Notes under the pieces: generated by a model
What the model saw: only the letters and a program-made list of their open reading frames with translations
Database searches by the model: none
Told to the model about the DNA's origin: nothing
Part shown: positions 1 to 4,947 of the stretch, one piece after another
Position numbering within the stretch: position 1 is the first letter of the stretch
Layout of the letters: each line of letters starts with the position of its first letter
NCBI GenBank assembly: GCA_900553135.1
Contig: USCO01000148.1
Span: 1 to 5,205, forward strand
Direction of reading: 5' to 3'
Length of the DNA stretch: 5,205 nucleotides
Source: an uncultured Eubacteriales bacterium
Lineage (GTDB): Bacteria; Bacillota; Clostridia; Oscillospirales; Oscillospiraceae
Program-made: the position numbers and the translations under genes

Positions 1-18
1 ATCCCTGCAAACGCCGAG

Positions 19-35
19 GCGAAACGGAGTTTCGC
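19..35. repeat. Perfect 7-bp inverted repeat downstream of ilvN
   Basis: The arms GCGAAAC (19-25) and GTTTCGC (29-35) are perfectly complementary around a 3-nt loop. The repeat lies 14 nt beyond a second hairpin and about 40 nt past the ilvN stop. Neither strand has a run of T after it, so it is not a standard intrinsic terminator. It may be part of a compound 3' end structure or of a dispersed intergenic element; the role is unknown. Confidence 0.5.
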
Positions 36-49
36 ATAAAGTTCTTTGC

Positions 50-73
50 CCAGCTTTCTTTCAAGAAAGCTGG
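50..73 (-). terminator. Hairpin just after ilvN, possible terminator
   Basis: An 11-nt arm (50-60) pairs perfectly with 63-73, giving a stem of about 9-10 bp with a TTGAAA-like loop when read on the minus strand. It begins only 3 nt after the ilvN stop codon, the right place for a transcript 3' end. The downstream minus-strand sequence is GCAAAGAACTTTATG, which has no U-tract, so efficient intrinsic termination is doubtful. It could instead protect the mRNA 3' end or be half of a two-hairpin intergenic element. Confidence 0.4.
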
Positions 74-76
74 AGG

Positions 77-562
77 TCAGATCTTGCCGCCGCCCTTCTG
101 CACGGCGATGACCCCGGTGCGGACCACCTCCAGGATGGAGAAGGGGCGCATCATGGCCTGGAAGGTGTCCAGGCGGTCGGGGGTATCCGACAGCTCCATG
201 GTCAGGGAGGTGGGGGAAATGTCGTCCACCTTGGCTCCCATGATCTCACAGATGGTCATAATATCCTGCCGGGTCTTGTTGTTGGCGTTTACCTTTAATA
301 TCATCAGCTCCCGGCCGATGAGGCTCTTCTCGTCCAGAGTACGGACCTTGATGACCTCAATGAGCTTGTTGAGCTGCTTTTCCACCTGCTCCACCACGCT
401 GTTTCCGCTGTCCACGATAATGGTGATGCGGGAGACAGTGGGATCGTCGGTGACTCCCACAGCCAGGGAGTCAATGTTGAAGGCCCGCCGGGAAAACAGG
501 CCGGTAATGCGGTTCAAAACGCCCGCCCGGTTCTCGACCAGAACGGAAATCGTCTGCTTCAT
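77..562 (-). CDS. ilvN: Acetolactate synthase small (regulatory) subunit
   Basis: This is the regulatory subunit of acetohydroxyacid synthase, which activates the catalytic IlvB subunit and confers feedback inhibition by valine in the cytoplasm. At 161 aa it is typical of IlvN/IlvH. Residues 4 to about 75 form the ACT domain, opening SVLVENRAGVLNRITGLFSR; residues about 82-158 match the C-terminal small-subunit domain, ending VVRTGVIAVQKGGG. Gly14 and Asn29, which correspond to the valine-site residues known from E. coli IlvH, are both present, so valine sensitivity is predicted. The ATG at 562 follows the ilvB stop by 18 nt. AGGAAGG at 580-574 immediately follows that stop and serves as ribosome binding site, so the two subunits are co-transcribed and probably translationally linked. 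The family call is very secure; ilvN and ilvH are interchangeable names here. Confidence 0.97.
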   Translation of the reverse strand: MKQTISVLVENRAGVLNRITGLFSRRAFNIDSLAVGVTDDPTVSRITIIVDSGNSVVEQVEKQLNKLIEVIKVRTLDEKSLIGRELMILKVNANNKTRQDIMTICEIMGAKVDDISPTSLTMELSDTPDRLDTFQAMMRPFSILEVVRTGVIAVQKGGGKI

Positions 563-580
563 CTCTGGCTCCCCCTTCCT

Positions 581-2209
581 TTAATCGTTGGTCCCCACGT
601 CGGGGTGGACCTTGCAGATGAGGACCATGCTGCCCGGGGTCTCCAGGAAGCGGTCCAGGGTCTCGTCCAGCTTGTCCTCGTCGTCGGCCAGGAGGCTGGG
701 AATGCCGTAGGCCGCGGCAATTTCGGCAAAATCCGGGGACCCGTCCAGGGCCACGCCGAAGGGCCCGTGGTAAGGGGCGCTCTTCTGAATCTGATGGACC
801 AGGCCCAGCATGTTGTTCTGGAACAGGACGATTTTAATTTCCATGCCCGAGGCCCGGATGGCGGCCAGCTCGTTCATAGCCATCTGGAAGGAGCCGTCGC
901 CGCAGACCACCACGGTCTGCTTCTTCTCCTGGGCCACCTTGGCGCCGATGGCAGCGGGCAGGGCGTAGCCCATGGTGCCCAGGCCGCCGGAGGTGAGCAG
1001 GCGTCCGTGCTTCTGGGGCAGATACTTACAGGCGAAGATCTGGTTCTGGCCCACATCCACGCAGACCACCGCGTCATCCTGCAGCTTCTTGCCCAGCTCC
1101 CGCATGACGGTACCGGGGAACACGTAGCCCTCCCGCCGGGGGAACACCCGGCCCAGTTCGGCCTTGCGGTAGTCCCGCAGCTGCTCCAGCCAGGCGGCGG
1201 AGTCGGTGACGGGGGCGTCCCGGTCCAGGATCTGCCGCAAAATCACCTTCACGTCGCCCACCAGGGGGATGGCGGCCTGCATGTTTTTGCCGATCTCCGC
1301 CGGGTCCACGTCGATGTGGATGGTGGCCATGCGGCGCTGGATCTCCCGGGGGTCCACCATGGCCCGGTCGGCGGCACGGGTACCCACCATAATGAGCAGG
1401 TCGGCCTTGGCCAGGGCCTGGTTGGCGCAGTGGTTGCCGTGAGCGCCGATCATACCCATGTTCAGGGGGTGGTCGGTGGGCAGCACGGACAGGCCCATCA
1501 TGGTCTTGACCACGGGGATGGCGGAGCGTTCCGCCAGTTCCACCAGCTCATCCCGGGCGTTGGACAGCCACACGCCGCCGCCGGCGCAGATGAGGGGCTG
1601 GCGGGAACGGGCGATAGCCTCCACCACCCGCTTGATCTGCAGTTCGTTGCCCTTGACGCTGGGCTTGTAGCCCCGGATGTTCACCTGCTCGGGGTATTCA
1701 AACTTGGCGATACGCTGCTCCTGCACGTCAATGGGAATATCAATGAGTACGGGACCGGGGCGGCCGGTGGAGGCGATGTGGAAGGCCTCCTTCACCACCC
1801 GGGGGATGTCGTTGGCGTTTTTCACCAGGTAGCTGTGCTTGGAGAAGGGGGCCACCGCGCCGGTGATGTCCACCTCCTGGAAAATATCCCGGCCCAGCAG
1901 GTGGCTGGGCACCTGGCCGGTAATGGCCACCATGGGGACGGAGTCCATATAAGCGGTGGCGATGCCGGTAATCAGGTTGGTGGCGCCCGGACCGGAGGTC
2001 ACCATGCACACCCCTACCTTGCCGCTGACCCGGGCATAGCCCGAGGCCATGTGTCCCGCGTTCTGCTCGGTCCGCACCAGGGTATAGCCGATCTCCGGGG
2101 CGTCCTTCAGCGCATCCACCGCCGGGCAGATGGTTGCCCCGGCGTATCCGAACATATGGGTCACGCCTTCCCGCTTCAAACTCTCAACCAGAGCCTGGGC
2201 TCCATTCAT
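581..2209 (-). CDS. ilvB: Acetolactate synthase large (catalytic) subunit
   Basis: This ThDP-dependent enzyme condenses two pyruvates to 2-acetolactate, or pyruvate plus 2-oxobutyrate to 2-aceto-2-hydroxybutyrate, the first common step of branched-chain amino acid synthesis. The 542 residues follow the family order: N-terminal ThDP domain (about 1-170) with activating Glu48 in RTEQ, central FAD-type domain (about 190-325), and C-terminal ThDP domain with the Mg/ThDP motif from GDGS (437-440) to NN (465-466). TSGGLGTMGYALPAAIGA is a family hallmark. The longer frame opens with GTG at 2233, but ATG at 2209 has GGAGGTG (2224-2218) 8 nt upstream and gives the standard N-terminus, so I chose it. 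Odd points: GYAGA where GYPGG is usual, RTEQ for RHEQ, RAADR (278-282) for RFDDR, and Ile474 (LGLVHQIQ) where most enzymes have Trp. E. coli AHAS I also lacks that Trp. The adjacent ilvN confirms the role; substrate preference is uncertain. Confidence 0.95.
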   Translation of the reverse strand: MNGAQALVESLKREGVTHMFGYAGATICPAVDALKDAPEIGYTLVRTEQNAGHMASGYARVSGKVGVCMVTSGPGATNLITGIATAYMDSVPMVAITGQVPSHLLGRDIFQEVDITGAVAPFSKHSYLVKNANDIPRVVKEAFHIASTGRPGPVLIDIPIDVQEQRIAKFEYPEQVNIRGYKPSVKGNELQIKRVVEAIARSRQPLICAGGGVWLSNARDELVELAERSAIPVVKTMMGLSVLPTDHPLNMGMIGAHGNHCANQALAKADLLIMVGTRAADRAMVDPREIQRRMATIHIDVDPAEIGKNMQAAIPLVGDVKVILRQILDRDAPVTDSAAWLEQLRDYRKAELGRVFPRREGYVFPGTVMRELGKKLQDDAVVCVDVGQNQIFACKYLPQKHGRLLTSGGLGTMGYALPAAIGAKVAQEKKQTVVVCGDGSFQMAMNELAAIRASGMEIKIVLFQNNMLGLVHQIQKSAPYHGPFGVALDGSPDFAEIAAAYGIPSLLADDEDKLDETLDRFLETPGSMVLICKVHPDVGTND

Positions 2210-2217
2210 CACACCGT

Positions 2218-2224
2218 CACCTCC
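2218..2224 (-). promoter_or_regulatory. Ribosome binding site that sets the ilvB start
   Basis: GGAGGTG lies 8 nt before the ATG at 2209. It falls inside the reading frame that would result from the GTG at 2233, which has no comparable site in front of it. This favours the ATG and removes eight N-terminal residues from the longest frame. Confidence 0.8.
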
Positions 2225-2247
2225 ACTTGTCACACCATTCCAAAATC

Positions 2248-2288
2248 AAAAAGCGGCCTCATCCCATCTTTCGATAGGACGAAGCCGC
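2248..2288 (-). terminator. T-box-controlled intrinsic terminator of the ilvB leader
   Basis: Read on the minus strand, 2288-2273 pairs with 2268-2253 in a 16-bp stem. There are no mismatches, only three G-U wobbles, and the loop is a GAAA tetraloop. It is followed by TTTTT (2252-2248) and, after GA, another four T. This is a textbook attenuator. The CTTCG at 2284-2280 in its 5' arm can alternatively pair with CGAAG at 2315-2311 to build the antiterminator, so the two folds exclude one another. Confidence 0.93.
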
Positions 2289-2538
2289 AATTCTCCGTGG
2301 TACCACCTAACTTCGCGCCCAGTGGGCGCGCACTCCTGGCCCCGATAACGGTGGGCAGCCGACCCCGCCTACTCAGGCCCAAGGGCCCGTTCAGTGGGAT
2401 GGCTCACGGGCGAGATTCAGACTTGGACCCTTCCCGGAAACTTACACCAACCGTTTCCTCTCTGCGCGTACAGGTCCGCTTACTACCCGGTCATAGCCTT
2501 GTTCACGCATCAACGCTTTAGTCGCGTGATGTGAATTT
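2248..2538 (-). promoter_or_regulatory. T-box riboswitch leader of ilvBN, probable leucine (CUC) specifier
   Basis: This leader senses tRNA charging: uncharged tRNA stabilises the antiterminator and lets transcription enter ilvBN. The T-box core GGTGGTACCACGG is at 2307-2295; its UGGU (2305-2302) would pair with a tRNA 3' ACCA, which fits discriminator A. Stem I can be folded. GGCT (2498-2495) pairs with AGCC (2404-2401). A kink-turn-like ATGA/TGA internal loop follows, then CGGG (2489-2486) pairs with CCCG (2410-2407). The specifier loop comes next, with AGTA (2484-2481) on its 5' side, and then GGACC pairs with GGTCC. The triplet directly before the conserved purine (G2411) and the lower helix is CTC (2414-2412), a leucine codon. 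ATC (2416-2414, Ile) overlaps it but is followed by T. A distal AGAGA/GGTTGG element and a 7-bp hairpin (2330-2314) precede the antiterminator (2315-2280). The T-box call is secure; amino acid identity is likely but inferred. Confidence 0.94.
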
Positions 2539-2544
2539 TCTCCA

Positions 2545-2573
2545 ATCTTACTCCCAAAGCTGGGGTTTGTCAA
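2545..2573 (-). promoter_or_regulatory. Sigma-A promoter of the ilvBN operon
   Basis: A perfect -35 TTGACA (2573-2568) is separated by exactly 17 nt from TAAGAT (2550-2545). An A-rich stretch, AAAAAAAGAA, lies immediately upstream of the -35 and could act as an UP element. The predicted start is near 2538, just before stem I of the T-box. The spacer holds a small dyad, CCCA-N4-TGGG. The -10 matches consensus at only four of six positions. Confidence 0.8.
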
Positions 2574-2598
2574 TTCTTTTTTTCCCAAGGCCTCTCTC

Positions 2599-2628
2599 TT
2601 GCGGCCCGGCGGCGCTCCGTGCTATACT
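2599..2628 (+). promoter_or_regulatory. Extended -10 promoter of the panE-like operon
   Basis: TATACT (2623-2628) is preceded by TG plus one base (2620-2622), an extended -10. The -35 is weak: TTGCGG at 2599-2604, with an 18-nt spacer. The start would be near 2635, leaving a short untranslated region of about 23 nt. The promoter is back to back with the ilvB promoter, with only about 25 bp between the two -35 elements. Confidence 0.6.
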
Positions 2629-2657
2629 GAACAAAATAACCGCTGAGGTGAACTGCC

Positions 2658-3578
2658 ATGAAATATCTCGTCTACGGCGCGGGCGGCACGGGCGGCTGCC
2701 TTGCCGCCTTTCTGGCCCAGGGGGGACAGGACGTCTCCCTCATTGCCCGGGGCGCCCACCTCTCCGCCATCCAGGAGCACGGCCTGGTGCTGGAGACGGG
2801 CCACGGGACCTTTGCCATTCCGGTGCCCGCCTGCACCCAGGAGGAGTATACCCAGACCCCCGACGTCATCTTCCTGTGCGTCAAGGGCTACGGTCTGGAG
2901 GGGGTGATCCCCACCCTCCAGCGCCTGTGCACCCCGGGCACCGTGGTGGTGCCCATCCTCAACCTCTTTGACACTGGGGAGCGGCTGCAGCAGCATTTGC
3001 CCAACACCCTGGTCACCGACGGCTGCATGTACATCGCCGCCGAGATCAAGTGTCCCGGCACCATCCACATGAGCGGCGACATCTTCCGGGTGGTCTTTGG
3101 TCCCCGGGATTTAAAGGACCTGTCCCCCAAGCTGGAGCAGATCGCCGCCGACCTCAACGCCAGCGGCGTGGAGGCCACCCTGTCCCGGGACATCCGCCGG
3201 GACGCTTTGCAGAAGTTCTCCGTGGTCTCCCCCATGGCCGCCTGCGGCATCTACCACGACGTGAAGGTGGGTGCCATGCAGCACCCCGGCCCCATCCGGG
3301 ACGACTTTGCCGCCCTGGTGGGGGAGGTGGCCGCTCTGGCCGCCGCCATGGGCCACCCTCTCCTCCCCGACACCGTGGAGCGCAGCCTGGCCATCCAGGA
3401 CGCCCTGGACGCCGACGCCTCCACCTCTCTCAAGCGGGACCTGGACGCAGGAAAGCCCTCGGAGGTGGACGGACTCATCTTCCAGGTGGTGCGCCTGGGC
3501 CGGAAGTACGGCGTGCCCACCCCCACCTATGACCGCACGGCGGCCAAGCTGGGGTTCCCCCTGGAGGAGGCCCTATGA
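2658..3578 (+). CDS. panE: PanE/ApbA-family 2-oxoacid reductase (putative 2-dehydropantoate 2-reductase)
   Basis: Members of this family reduce ketopantoate to pantoate with NADPH for pantothenate and CoA synthesis, although many paralogues act on other 2-oxoacids. The 306-aa length is typical. The N-terminal Rossmann fold carries GAGGTG (7-12) directly after strand KYLVY, and the FLCVK segment (72-76) follows. The C-terminal helical domain has RRDALQKF with Lys186 in the catalytic-lysine position, Ser257, and SEVDG with Glu269, matching Lys176, Ser244 and Glu256 of E. coli PanE. Asn102 matches Asn98, but the usual NG is NL, and the residue equivalent to Asn180 is Val190 in my alignment from memory. 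The family is therefore certain while the exact substrate is not. The start is supported by GAGGTGA (2645-2651) 6 nt upstream. The gene overlaps the following Nudix gene by ATGA and begins a plus-strand operon divergent from ilvBN, which makes the precursor pathway of ketopantoate. Confidence 0.85.
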   Translation: MKYLVYGAGGTGGCLAAFLAQGGQDVSLIARGAHLSAIQEHGLVLETGHGTFAIPVPACTQEEYTQTPDVIFLCVKGYGLEGVIPTLQRLCTPGTVVVPILNLFDTGERLQQHLPNTLVTDGCMYIAAEIKCPGTIHMSGDIFRVVFGPRDLKDLSPKLEQIAADLNASGVEATLSRDIRRDALQKFSVVSPMAACGIYHDVKVGAMQHPGPIRDDFAALVGEVAALAAAMGHPLLPDTVERSLAIQDALDADASTSLKRDLDAGKPSEVDGLIFQVVRLGRKYGVPTPTYDRTAAKLGFPLEEAL

Positions 3579-4060
3579 TCCAGACCACACTGTGCTATAT
3601 CCGCCAGGATGATAACTACCTGATGCTCCACCGGGTGAAAAAGGAGCAGGACGCCAACCGGGACAAGTGGATCGGTATTGGGGGCAAGTTTGAGGACAAG
3701 GAGAGCCCCGAGGACTGCCTGCTGCGGGAGGTGCGGGAGGAGACCGGTCTTACCCTGACCTCCTACCGCTACCGGGGCATTGTCACCTTCGTCTCCGACC
3801 GCTGGCCCACGGAGTATATGCATCTGTTCACCGCCGACGGCTTTACCGGCTCCCTGAAGGAGTGCGACGAGGGGGTGCTGGAGTGGGTCCCCATGGACCG
3901 TCTGGCCCAGCTGCCCCACTGGGAAGGGGACCTCATCTTCCTGGACCTCATCGCCCGGGCGGAGCAACCCTTCTTTTCCCTGAAACTCTGCTACCGGGGG
4001 GAGACCCTGGAGCAGGCCGTGCTGGACGGCAACGTCATCAAAGGAGGTCCAAACACATGA
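3575..4060 (+). CDS. Nudix hydrolase, MutX/MutT-like 8-oxo-dGTP diphosphatase
   Basis: This 161-aa Nudix protein probably hydrolyses oxidised or otherwise modified nucleoside triphosphates to monophosphates. A perfect Nudix box (GX5EX7REUXEEXGU) runs from Gly37 to Leu59, with Glu43, Arg51-Glu52 and the metal-binding Glu55-Glu56. Three segments recall streptococcal MutX closely: TLCYI at the N-terminus, WIGIGGKFE before the box, and the C-terminal EGVLEWVP, WEGD and PFFSLK. This makes 8-oxo-dGTPase activity more likely than a general Nudix role. The start ATG overlaps the stop of the PanE-like gene (ATGA), with GGAGGAGG at 3563-3570 as ribosome binding site, so translation is coupled. Its own stop overlaps the next start in the same way. 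No cofactor-specific motif ties it to pantothenate or sugar metabolism, and other pyrophosphate substrates remain possible. Confidence 0.92.
   Translation: MIQTTLCYIRQDDNYLMLHRVKKEQDANRDKWIGIGGKFEDKESPEDCLLREVREETGLTLTSYRYRGIVTFVSDRWPTEYMHLFTADGFTGSLKECDEGVLEWVPMDRLAQLPHWEGDLIFLDLIARAEQPFFSLKLCYRGETLEQAVLDGNVIKGGPNT
4041..4048 (+). promoter_or_regulatory. Ribosome binding site that sets the epimerase start
   Basis: AAGGAGGT, close to a perfect anti-16S match, lies 8 nt before ATG 4057, inside the last codons of the Nudix gene. It rules out the 65-codon in-frame upstream extension (from 3862) as the real start of the epimerase. Confidence 0.85.
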
Positions 4061-4935
4061 TCGTCACCATTGCAAACGAATGTCTCACCGTGGACATTGA
4101 GGACTTCGGGGCCCAGCTGGCCTCGGTGCGCAGCCACAGCGGCACGGAGTACCTGTGGCAGGGGGATGCGGACATCTGGGCCCGCCGCGCCCCCATCCTC
4201 TTCCCCATTCTGGGCCGTCTGAAGGACAACACCTATCTGCTCCAGGGGCAGCCCTACACCATCCCCACCCACGGCTTTGCCCGTGACATGGTCTTTGAGG
4301 TGGTGGAGCAGTCCCCCACCCGGGCCTCCTTCCGTCTCACCGACACCCCCGAGACCCGGAAGGTCTACCCCTTCGCCTTCTCCCTCACCGTCACCTACGC
4401 CCTGGAGGGCAGCCGTCTCACCAAGTCCCACCGCATCGAGAACCACTCTTCTGTGGAAATGCTCTATGAGCTGGGGGCCCACGACGGCTTCCAGGCTCCC
4501 CTGTCCCAGGGGGAGAAGATGGGGGACTACGCCATCCGCCTGCCCGGCCTGGACGCCATCGCCCCCTACGGCATGGACGAGGCCTGCATGGTCACCCCCA
4601 AGGGGGACAGCATCCCCCTGACCGAGGGCCGCATGCCCCTTACCCCCGCCACCTACGGTCTGGACACCGTCATCCTGGACCAGCCGCCCCAGGCCCGGGC
4701 CGTGCTGGCCGACGGACAGGACCGCCCCCGGGTCACTGTGGACTTTGGGGACTTCGCCTATCTGGGCATCTGGACCCAGAATAAACCCTTCGACACCAAC
4801 TATGTGTGCATCGAGCCCTGGACCACCCTCCCCGACGCCACCTTTGTGGGCCGGGAGCTGGGAGACAAGGCGGGCATCCGCCGCCTGGCCCCTGGCGCGA
4901 GCGAGGTTTTGGCCTACACCACCACATTTGAGTAA
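4057..4935 (+). CDS. Aldose 1-epimerase (mutarotase) family protein, LacX-like
   Basis: This 292-aa protein belongs to the galactose mutarotase superfamily, which interconverts alpha and beta anomers of aldohexoses or hexose phosphates in the cytoplasm. Recognisable parts are RRAPILFPILGRL (43-55), THGFAR with His72, ELGAHDGF with His142 in the catalytic-acid position, and YVCIEPW with Glu253 as probable catalytic base. The arrangement and length fit the LacX-like branch of COG2017 better than classical GalM, which is longer; the actual sugar cannot be read from the sequence. There is no signal peptide. The ATG overlaps the Nudix stop by ATGA and sits 8 nt after AAGGAGGT. No lactose, galactose or tagatose genes lie nearby, so the LacX resemblance does not imply lactose use. 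The gene ends 12 nt before the next start, with no terminator visible between. Confidence 0.9.
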   Translation: MIVTIANECLTVDIEDFGAQLASVRSHSGTEYLWQGDADIWARRAPILFPILGRLKDNTYLLQGQPYTIPTHGFARDMVFEVVEQSPTRASFRLTDTPETRKVYPFAFSLTVTYALEGSRLTKSHRIENHSSVEMLYELGAHDGFQAPLSQGEKMGDYAIRLPGLDAIAPYGMDEACMVTPKGDSIPLTEGRMPLTPATYGLDTVILDQPPQARAVLADGQDRPRVTVDFGDFAYLGIWTQNKPFDTNYVCIEPWTTLPDATFVGRELGDKAGIRRLAPGASEVLAYTTTFE

Positions 4936-4947
4936 GGAAGTGAGCCT

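Noticed and set aside
2210..2233. GTG at 2233 as ilvB start
   Set aside because: It would place the strong GGAGGTG inside the coding sequence and add eight residues not expected in the family. ATG 2209 has ideal spacing.
2414..2416. ATC (isoleucine) as T-box specifier
   Set aside because: It is followed by T rather than the conserved purine and sits one step too far from the lower helix CGGG/CCCG. CTC at 2414-2412 fits better, though ATC is not fully excluded.
605..2521. Very long plus-strand open frame (638 codons) opposite ilvB
   Set aside because: It is antisense to ilvB and the T-box leader. The peptide is dominated by Gly, His, Val and Leu repeats typical of the complement of a GC-biased gene, with no domain and no ribosome binding site.
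2534..2548. Possible CodY box, AATTTTC half-site near the ilvB transcription start
   Set aside because: Only the left half fits the AATTTTCNGAAAATT consensus; the right half has about four mismatches, too weak to claim.
3862..4056. In-frame 65-codon N-terminal extension of the epimerase
   Set aside because: It lies wholly within the Nudix gene in another frame, has shadow-like Gly/Pro/Arg composition, and is followed by a near-perfect ribosome binding site before ATG 4057.
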